Source: Microbacteriaceae bacterium (GTDB taxonomy: Bacteria; Actinomycetota; Actinomycetes; Actinomycetales; Microbacteriaceae). From it: a stretch of DNA of 5,956 nucleotides. A program made the position numbers and the translations under genes. Of the stretch, positions 1 through 4,625 are shown piece by piece. The stretch's first letter is position 1; each line of letters opens with the position of its first letter. The notes under the pieces are model-generated. The model made no database searches. It was given only the letters and a program-made list of their open reading frames with translations, and was not told the DNA's origin. Where the stretch lies: positions 1 to 5,956 of the forward strand of contig JAUZFY010000111.1 of the NCBI GenBank assembly GCA_030840185.1. The letters run 5' to 3'.

Positions 1-897
1 GAGGGTGTGCGCGCGGGTGAGACTGAGCCCAAACTCGGCCGCGACGGTCATGCGAATGATGCGCTGCCGCAGGGCGGGCGGGTTGCTCGCGAGGGCCTTC
101 GCCGGCAGCGAGATTCCCGCCTCGGCGTGCTCGGCGAGTTCGGCGAGCTGGTCCCTCGCGAAGAGATCGAGGGCATCGGCGTCTTCGCGCAGTTGAATCG
201 CCGTGCGGGAGAGGGCCTCGGCGACGCCCGGCCCGAGTTCCTTCTCGAGCGTCGGCAGAACCCGATTCCGCACCCGCACCCGGGTGAACCGTTCGTCATC
301 GTTGTGCGGATCGATCCACGGCTGCATTCCGGAGTCAACGCAGAACCGGGCGGTGGTCGCCCTCCGAATCTTCAGCAACGGCCGGATGAAGATCCCGGAG
401 CGGTAGTCCATCCCGGTGAGACTCGCCGGACCGCTGCCTCGCGCGAGCCCAAGCAGCACGGTCTCGGCCTGGTCGTCGAGGGTGTGGCCGAGTAACACAG
501 CGGCCGCGCCACATTCGATCGACGCCTCGGCGAGCGCCGCATATCGAGCGTCCCGCGCGGCCGCCTCGGGTCCACCCGCTGTGCCGACCGCGACCGTCTT
601 GACGATCACCGGGTCAAGACCGAGCGTCCGAGCTTGCGCGGCCGCGTTGGCCGCAACATCAGCGGATCCTTCCTGCAGTCCGTGGTCGACGATGACCGCT
701 CCTGCCGCCACATCGACAAGGCGACCAGCCTCGAACGCGGTCGCCGCGGCGAGAGCGAGCGAGTCGGGTCCGCCGCTGAGTGCGACGAGGAACAGGACCG
801 GCGACCCGGGATGCGGCGCCGCTAGCTCGACCAACGAGGATCGCACGGCACGGCGCACATCGGCCATCGCGGGAGTCAGTCGGGGGCGGGTGTCCAT
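1..897 (-). CDS. tilS: tRNA(Ile)-lysidine synthase TilS, N-terminal part (C-terminus outside window)
   Basis: TilS uses ATP and lysine to turn the wobble cytidine of the CAU anticodon of tRNA-Ile2 into lysidine, so that the tRNA reads AUA and is charged with isoleucine; it is a cytoplasmic, generally essential enzyme. The reading frame is open from an ATG at 897 to the window edge (299 codons, no stop). The N-type ATP pyrophosphatase P-loop SGGPDS lies at residues 41-46, followed by VDHGLQ near 70-74, GHTLDDQAETVLLGLARGSG at 137-156, and the TilS-typical DPHNDDERFTRVRVRNRVLP region at about 196-215. The sequence past about 225 begins the region after the catalytic domain. The start is not certain: an in-frame ATG at 867 (residue 11) also precedes the conserved core. 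Neither ATG has a Shine-Dalgarno sequence, but the one at 897 sits 7 nt from a TANNNT -10, as expected for a leaderless mRNA. The gene diverges from ppa. In many actinobacteria tilS is followed by hpt and ftsH, which would lie left of this window. Identity is secure. Confidence 0.95.
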   Translation of the reverse strand, partial: MDTRPRLTPAMADVRRAVRSSLVELAAPHPGSPVLFLVALSGGPDSLALAAATAFEAGRLVDVAAGAVIVDHGLQEGSADVAANAAAQARTLGLDPVIVKTVAVGTAGGPEAAARDARYAALAEASIECGAAAVLLGHTLDDQAETVLLGLARGSGPASLTGMDYRSGIFIRPLLKIRRATTARFCVDSGMQPWIDPHNDDERFTRVRVRNRVLPTLEKELGPGVAEALSRTAIQLREDADALDLFARDQLAELAEHAEAGISLPAKALASNPPALRQRIIRMTVAAEFGLSLTRAHTL

Positions 898-900
898 CCG

Positions 901-910
901 ATAACGTTAT
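901..910. promoter_or_regulatory. Palindromic shared -10 element of the divergent tilS/ppa promoters
   Basis: The 10-bp sequence ATAACGTTAT is a perfect palindrome in the 46-bp gap between the two divergent starts and stands out as AT-rich. It contains a TANNNT-type -10 (TAACGT) on each strand, at 902-907 for ppa and at 909-904 for tilS. On the tilS side exactly 6 nt separate the hexamer from the A of the ATG at 897, which is the spacing of leaderless actinobacterial transcripts. On the ppa side the start would fall near 914, giving a leader of about 30 nt. The candidate -35 regions are weak (CTGAAG on the tilS side; nothing convincing for ppa). Assignment is by sequence only. Confidence 0.55.
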
Positions 911-930
911 TGCGTCCGCCAACGAACTTC

Positions 931-935
931 AGGAG
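931..935 (+). promoter_or_regulatory. Ribosome binding site of ppa
   Basis: AGGAG lies 8 nt upstream of the ATG at 944. It fixes the ppa start, which also matches the usual N-terminus of the family. Confidence 0.8.
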
Positions 936-943
936 CACCTGCC

Positions 944-1438
944 ATGGCCAGCTACGACGCCATCATCGAGATCCCCAAGGGAAGCAAGAACAAATACGAG
1001 GTGGACCATAAGACCGGTCGGGTCTACCTCGACCGGGTGCTGTTCACCGGTTTTGTCTACCCGACGGACTACGGCTTCTTCGAAAACACCCTTGGACTCG
1101 ACGGTGACCCCGTGGACGTTCTGGTTCTACTCGACTACCCGCTGTTCCCCGGAGTCGGCGTGTCGGTGCGACCGATCGGCGTGTTCAACATGACGGACGA
1201 CGGCGGCTCTGATGCCAAGGTGATTGCCGTCCAGGCGAAGGACCCGCGCTGGGCCTGGCTGCAGGACGTCGAGGACATTCCGGAGTACACCCGCAAGGAA
1301 ATCGAGCACTTCTTCGAGCACTACAAGGATCTCGAGCCCGGCAAGTGGGTCAAGACCGAGGGCTGGGGAAACGCCGCTGAGGCGGAGGCCATCGTTCAAG
1401 CAGGCATCGCGAAACTCGCCGAAGAGAGCGGCCACTGA
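944..1438 (+). CDS. ppa: Family I inorganic pyrophosphatase
   Basis: This soluble enzyme hydrolyses pyrophosphate to two phosphates, pulling nucleic acid synthesis, aminoacylation and other PPi-releasing reactions forward. The 164-residue length is typical for prokaryotic family I enzymes. Visible landmarks are IPKGSKNKYEVDH at 10-22, YPTDYGF at 39-45, and the family signature DGDPVDV at 53-59, whose Asp53, Asp55 and Asp58 correspond to the metal-binding Asp65, Asp67 and Asp70 of the E. coli enzyme. Asp85, Asp90 and Lys92 match the later active-site residues, and HYKDLEPGKWVK at 120-131 is also conserved. His22 aligns with an active-site histidine known from the mycobacterial enzyme. The second mycobacterial one, in the loop near residue 86-87, is not present here (DDGGSD). 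The gene has a good AGGAG site, diverges from tilS and ends just before a strong hairpin, so it is probably monocistronic. Identity is secure. Confidence 0.97.
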   Translation: MASYDAIIEIPKGSKNKYEVDHKTGRVYLDRVLFTGFVYPTDYGFFENTLGLDGDPVDVLVLLDYPLFPGVGVSVRPIGVFNMTDDGGSDAKVIAVQAKDPRWAWLQDVEDIPEYTRKEIEHFFEHYKDLEPGKWVKTEGWGNAAEAEAIVQAGIAKLAEESGH

Positions 1439-1461
1439 GTCGGGACTCCCCTATTCGTTCT

Positions 1462-1497
1462 GCCCCCTCGGGTCGGCTGCGGTCGAACCGAGGGGGC
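1462..1497 (+). terminator. Rho-independent-type hairpin after ppa
   Basis: The perfect 10-bp arms GCCCCCTCGG (1462-1471) and CCGAGGGGGC (1488-1497) enclose a 16-nt loop, 23 nt after the ppa stop. The tail (ATTTCACATTCAT) is only moderately T-rich, as is common in high-GC actinobacteria. Confidence 0.8.
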
Positions 1498-1530
1498 ATT
1501 TCACATTCATGAGCCCGCTTCGCCGGCCGG

Positions 1531-1558
1531 CCGCCCCAATCGAACCGCCCCAATCGAA
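1531..1558. repeat. 14-bp perfect tandem duplication
   Basis: CCGCCCCAATCGAA occurs twice head to tail at 1531-1544 and 1545-1558, in the convergent intergenic region. The second copy runs directly into the A-tract of the inverted repeat that begins at 1557. It looks like a slippage or repair duplication; no function is evident. Confidence 0.85.
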
Positions 1559-1633
1559 AACGCAGGAAAATCACCACGAAAAGCCGCCACCACGCCGCAA
1601 TCACCCGCCGCAGTGGTGCATCTCCTGCGTTTT
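1557..1633. terminator. Long inverted repeat flanked by A4/T4, probable bidirectional terminator
   Basis: The outer arms AAAACGCAGGA (1557-1567) and TCCTGCGTTTT (1623-1633) are perfectly complementary over 11 bp. After a symmetrical 4-nt interruption on each side, a second pair, CACCAC (1572-1577) and GTGGTG (1613-1618), continues the stem. The remaining central 35 nt form the loop. A further CACCAC copy at 1588-1593 could pair with the same GTGGTG, giving an alternative smaller hairpin that on the minus strand is followed by GCGGCTTTT. The A4/T4 flanks provide a U-tract in both directions. The element sits 34 bp beyond the stop of the M23 gene at 1668, between convergent genes. The best reading is a terminator for that gene that also backs up the ppa hairpin. 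The long loop is unusual, so a structured small RNA or a decayed repeat element remains possible. Confidence 0.6.
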
Positions 1634-1667
1634 GGGAGACACCGGCCGCAGACGGCAGCTCTTTGGG

Positions 1668-3038
1668 CTAGAGCGAGACGCCGCGAGCGGCCATGAACAA
1701 ACCGGCGTCCACGGCCACTCCGCGAGGGCGCACCTCGAAGTGCAGGTGGCATCCGGTTGACTGACCGGTACTGCCGACCCGGGCAATCTGCTGTCCCGCG
1801 GCGACAGATTGTCCCTGGTGCACAAGGATGCCGCCGTCAACGATGTGTCCGTATCCGGTGGATACTCCGTCGCCGTTGTTCATCAGAATGAAGTTGCCAT
1901 AGCCGCCGTTCGGCCCGGCGAAGGTGATGGTTCCGGAATGAGCCGCGAAGATCGGTGCGTTGCAACCCGGTGCGAGATCGGTTCCGGCGTGTAGCGCCGC
2001 TTCCTTGGTCACCGGGTTGATCCGCCATCCGTACGGGCTGGACACTTTCCCAGCGGAGGGACGGACCCAGCCGCTCGGGCTTGCCGTTGGCCCACCGCCC
2101 GAACTGCTTCCGCTGCCGACCGGAACGCTGCTTCCGCCGCCGACGCTCCCACCGGTCGACGGGGGGTGCGCTGCAGCCCACGCAGCGGCGGCAGCGGCTT
2201 GCTTGTCCTTCTCGATCTGCGCGGCGGCGGCGGCCGCGGCCGCCGCGACCTTCACACCGGTGTTGTAGTCGGCTTCGGTCATGTTCGTGTTGTTTACGAG
2301 AACGGCCCGCTGGGCCTCGAGGCGACCCTTGTTGTCCTGTTGCTCGCCGAGCGCCGCGGTCGCGGCATCAGACGCGGCGGATGCCGCCTCGAGTGCGGTC
2401 TTGGCCGCGTCGGAGAGATCACGGAGGGCCGACTTCGCGACGTTCGCCTGATCAGTGAGCGACTGCGCCGAATTCAGATCCTGCGCGGCCTTTTGATACA
2501 GGCCGGCGGATTGGTCCTTGACCACGCTCGCGAGGCCGAGTTGCGAGAGTAGGCCATCGCTTCTGCCTCCACCGAAGAAGAGACGAGCCGAGAGGTCACT
2601 GCCTCCCACTCGCGCCAGTCGTGCGGCCTGTTGGCCAGCCTGTTGCTCTGACTTGTCGGCCTTGGTCTTTGCCACGTCCGCAAGTTTCTGCAGTTCGGCG
2701 GCCTTGAAGGTTGCTTCGTCGTACTTCTGTTGGGCCGCCTGGTATTCGGCGCCCTTGCGTTCCGCGAGCGACTGGGCCTGGGTGACGGCGGCTTGCAGCC
2801 CGGAAAGCAGCCGGTCGAGTACACCGATCTGGGCTTCCTTGGCGCTGACGCTTTTTCGAGCCGCCTGCACGTCGGACCAGCTGGGGTAGCTGGTGGCGAA
2901 GGCCACTTGGGCGCCGGATCCGAGAACGGCTGCGGTCACGAAGATCGTCAGAACCGCAATCACGGCCGTCGATCGCGACCCGCGGCAGCGGTTTCTGCCC
3001 CTGCCGGCCGCCGTGCTGCCCTGCGGTATGCGCTTCAT
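1668..3038 (-). CDS. Secreted coiled-coil M23 (LytM) peptidase, paralog 1 (last in array)
   Basis: Predicted zinc endopeptidase cutting peptidoglycan cross-bridges or stem peptides outside the membrane (456 residues). A basic N-terminus and hydrophobic core form a signal peptide with likely cleavage at VAFA-TS (after residue 48). YPSWSDVQAAR follows at 51-61. Residues about 60-260 are coiled-coil (Ala/Gln/Lys-rich) with a hydrophobic break, ARLFFGGGRSDGLLSQLGLA at 151-170. Ala-rich tracts at 265-291 and a Gly/Ser/Pro linker at about 292-322 lead to the LytM domain at 323-456. The metal ligands are His350, Asp354 and His433; the catalytic histidines are His398 (GYGHI) and His431 (HLHFE). Cys359 and Cys430 flank the active site and are the only cysteines in the mature chain. 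This paralog has the longest linker of the three, and it ends in GVSL where the others end in LAN. The ATG at 3038 has a weak GGGGA site at short spacing. The gene is preceded by the GTAAC/GTCAC element and followed by the inverted repeat. The family is certain; the exact substrate bond and any partner are unknown. Confidence 0.92.
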   Translation of the reverse strand: MKRIPQGSTAAGRGRNRCRGSRSTAVIAVLTIFVTAAVLGSGAQVAFATSYPSWSDVQAARKSVSAKEAQIGVLDRLLSGLQAAVTQAQSLAERKGAEYQAAQQKYDEATFKAAELQKLADVAKTKADKSEQQAGQQAARLARVGGSDLSARLFFGGGRSDGLLSQLGLASVVKDQSAGLYQKAAQDLNSAQSLTDQANVAKSALRDLSDAAKTALEAASAASDAATAALGEQQDNKGRLEAQRAVLVNNTNMTEADYNTGVKVAAAAAAAAAQIEKDKQAAAAAAWAAAHPPSTGGSVGGGSSVPVGSGSSSGGGPTASPSGWVRPSAGKVSSPYGWRINPVTKEAALHAGTDLAPGCNAPIFAAHSGTITFAGPNGGYGNFILMNNGDGVSTGYGHIVDGGILVHQGQSVAAGQQIARVGSTGQSTGCHLHFEVRPRGVAVDAGLFMAARGVSL

Positions 3039-3070
3039 GAGTCCCCGTAACGCGCCGCAGATCCCCCGCA

Positions 3071-3110
3071 GTCACATCAGTAACATTGTCAACAGCTGTC
3101 ACAGTAACAA
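3071..3110. promoter_or_regulatory. 9-bp-period GTAAC/GTCAC direct-repeat operator (MtrA-like) upstream of paralog 1
   Basis: On the plus strand the units are GTCACATCA (3071), GTAACATTG (3080), TCAACAGCT (3089) and GTCACAGTA (3098), then ACAA: four 9-bp units in phase, about one helical turn each. The stretch from 3080 aligns almost base for base with the element at 4543-4571 upstream of the neighbouring paralog, while the flanks do not align. The element ends 33 bp from the ATG at 3038. Tandem GTCACA/GTAACA-type 9-mers are the known pattern of MtrA sites in mycobacteria and corynebacteria, where MtrA controls cell-wall peptidase genes. GlnR boxes also contain GTAAC and are an alternative. 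Binding by either is inferred. Confidence 0.6.
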
Positions 3111-3132
3111 GAACTTGCCTCAAATAGCCACC

Positions 3133-3173
3133 CTTCCGCGCAAATGCGTGGTAGTGGACGCGGGCGGCGGAAG
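3133..3173 (-). terminator. Weak stem-loop between paralogs 2 and 1 (doubtful terminator)
   Basis: CTTCCGC (3133-3139) and GCGGAAG (3167-3173) can form a 7-bp stem with a 27-nt loop, starting 16 nt after the stop of paralog 2. An inner GCG/CGC pairing is possible. There is no T-tract after it, so it may only attenuate readthrough or be fortuitous. Confidence 0.25.
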
Positions 3174-3188
3174 CGCGTGCCAGACCGG

Positions 3189-4496
3189 TCAGTTGGCTAG
3201 GTCGACGCCGTGAGCGCGCATGAACGGAACTGGGTCGATGGTCGTTCCGTTGTGGTAGACCTCGAAGTGCAGGTGGCACCCGGTGGACCAGCCGGTCGAA
3301 CCGACGCGAGCGATGTTTTGACCGACCGACACCGTCTGGCCGACGTGGACGAGGGTCCCGCCGTTCACGATGTGGCCGTAGGCCGTCATGTAGCTTCCAT
3401 CGTCGTTGTTGCGGATTCGGATGTAGTTTCCGTAGCCGCCGTACGGTCCGGCCATCACGACCGTGCCGCTGTGGGCGGCGTAGATCGGCGAATTGCAACC
3501 GGGCGCGAGGTCGGTACCCTCATGCAGCGCATAGGCGCCGGTGTAGGGGTCGATGCGGTAGCCATAGGGGCTCGAGATGTGGCCGGCCGAGGGGCGAGCC
3601 CATCCGGAGGACGAGGTCTGACCGGCCGGCGCCGAGGGAGCGGAACCTCCGGCTGCCGCGGCTGACGCGGCGGCCGCGGCGGCTGCAGCAGCAGCCGCCG
3701 CGCGGGCAGCGGCAACTCCAGCGTTGTAGGAAGCTTCCGTTTGGTTCGCGTTCGTGGTGAGCACAGCGAGCTGCGCGTTCAACTCGATCTGGTGCGCCTG
3801 CTGGGTGGCGAGCGCGTCCGAAGCCGCCTGCGACGCGGCCACCGCGTCGGCGAGAGCCTTCTGGGCCTCGTCGGCGAGGCCCTTGAGCGCCGTCTTCGCG
3901 ACCCCCGCCTGGTCAGTGAGAGATTGTGCGGTGTGCTGCTTCTGAATTGCCTTCGCGTAGAGGCCAGACGACTGGTCCTTCACCATGCTCGCGAGACCGA
4001 GCTGGGTGAGCAACCCATCAGTTTTGCTTCCGCCGAAGAACAGAGTGGCGGTGAGGTCGCCTCCGCCTGAGCGGGCCTGCTGCGCGGCGAGCTGCCCCGC
4101 CTCGTTCTTGGTCGTGGTTGCCTCGGCCTGAGCACTGGCGGCCTGCTGAGTGAGCTTCGTGAGCGTGGTTGTCGCTTCGTCGAGCTTGGTCTGGGCCGTT
4201 TGCGCATCCGTGCCCTTTTGAACCGCAAGGGCTTGGGCCGATTTCACGTTGTTTTGCAGAGTGGCGAGCAGACCCTGGAGCGTCGCAATCTCGGCGGTCT
4301 TGGCTGCCTCGCTGGCCTTTGCGGCCTGAACGTCGGCGTAGCTCGGGTAGCTCGTGGCGAATGCGGCGTCCGAGCCGATCCCGACTATTGTGCCGCTGAC
4401 GGCAACCGACAGCCCCGCCAGTACAGCCATCCATCGCGTGCCTCGGCCGCGTCGATGAGCGAGTGGAAGCCGTGTGGCGCCTGTCGTCGTGAGCAA
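3189..4496 (-). CDS. Secreted coiled-coil M23 (LytM) peptidase, paralog 2 (middle of array)
   Basis: Predicted extracytoplasmic zinc peptidoglycan endopeptidase of 435 residues. The start is a TTG at 4496 with AGGGA 5 nt upstream; an in-frame TAG at 4520-4518 leaves no room for an earlier start. The next methionine (Met23) would lose the arginine-rich n-region of the signal peptide. Cleavage is likely at AAFA-TS (after residue 47), then YPSYADVQAAK at 50-60. The coiled coil spans about 58-260 and is richer in threonine than its paralogs. It contains TLFFGGSKTDGLLTQLGLAS at 151-170. A nearly pure alanine segment (262-282, broken by one Arg and one Ser) and a short Gly/Ser/Pro stretch precede the LytM domain at 298-435. 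The metal ligands are His325, Asp329 and His410; the catalytic histidines are His375 and His408. Cys334 and Cys407 form the conserved pair. The loop before His375 has one extra residue and a different sequence (DDGSYMTAYGH) from the GDGVSTGYGH of the other two, which may alter substrate fit. The spacing of 129 bp from the upstream gene and its own operator suggest a separate promoter. Confidence 0.92.
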   Translation of the reverse strand: MLTTTGATRLPLAHRRGRGTRWMAVLAGLSVAVSGTIVGIGSDAAFATSYPSYADVQAAKASEAAKTAEIATLQGLLATLQNNVKSAQALAVQKGTDAQTAQTKLDEATTTLTKLTQQAASAQAEATTTKNEAGQLAAQQARSGGGDLTATLFFGGSKTDGLLTQLGLASMVKDQSSGLYAKAIQKQHTAQSLTDQAGVAKTALKGLADEAQKALADAVAASQAASDALATQQAHQIELNAQLAVLTTNANQTEASYNAGVAAARAAAAAAAAAAAASAAAAGGSAPSAPAGQTSSSGWARPSAGHISSPYGYRIDPYTGAYALHEGTDLAPGCNSPIYAAHSGTVVMAGPYGGYGNYIRIRNNDDGSYMTAYGHIVNGGTLVHVGQTVSVGQNIARVGSTGWSTGCHLHFEVYHNGTTIDPVPFMRAHGVDLAN

Positions 4497-4501
4497 ATTC
4501 G

Positions 4502-4506
4502 TCCCT
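4502..4506 (-). promoter_or_regulatory. Ribosome binding site supporting the TTG start of paralog 2
   Basis: AGGGA on the minus strand lies 5 nt before the TTG at 4496. With the in-frame stop just upstream and the need for a positively charged signal-peptide n-region, it supports the unusual start codon. Confidence 0.5.
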
Positions 4507-4533
4507 GATCTCCGGGCCTAGACGGCACCTTTG

Positions 4534-4571
4534 GTTACTCCAGTAACACTGGTAACAGCTCCACAGTAACA
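4534..4571. promoter_or_regulatory. GTAAC direct-repeat operator (MtrA-like) upstream of paralog 2
   Basis: On the plus strand GTTAC (4534) is followed by GTAACACTG (4543), GTAACAGCT (4552) and CCACAGTAACA (4561). Three exact GTAACA copies start at 4543, 4552 and 4566, the first two exactly 9 bp apart, and GTTAC/GTAAC at 4534-4547 are also inverted relative to each other. The segment matches 3080-3110 closely apart from a 1-bp length difference and scattered substitutions. It ends 38 bp upstream of the TTG at 4496, the same position as its counterpart relative to paralog 1. Its role as an operator is inferred from conservation between paralogs and similarity to MtrA-type repeats. Confidence 0.6.
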
Positions 4572-4625
4572 ATTTCGCATCAACTTGGCCATTCATGACC
4601 GAGTTGTTCTCGCGTACGAGTCGCG

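Noticed and set aside
7..495. Open frame of 162 codons on the plus strand opposite tilS
   Set aside because: It lies antisense to unmistakable TilS sequence, is Arg/Pro/Gly-rich with no recognisable motif, and is explained by GC-rich codon bias.
3087..3092. TTGACA hexamer (minus strand) as a consensus -35 for paralog 1
   Set aside because: The expected -10 position 17 bp downstream is GC-rich, and the hexamer lies inside the GTAAC/GTCAC repeat, so the match is probably incidental.
2596..3498. Open frame of 300 codons on the minus strand bridging paralogs 1 and 2
   Set aside because: It is a frame-shifted reading of two well-supported M23 genes and the gap between them; the product is Arg-rich, low complexity and without domains.
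3071..4571. CRISPR-like or mobile-element repeat interpretation of the GTAAC arrays
   Set aside because: The units are too short, degenerate and few; there are no spacers, terminal repeats or transposase, and the placement just before start codons fits an operator.
4609..4620. CTCG-CGTA-CGAG hairpin as a terminator after paralog 3
   Set aside because: The stem is only 4 bp and no T-tract follows.
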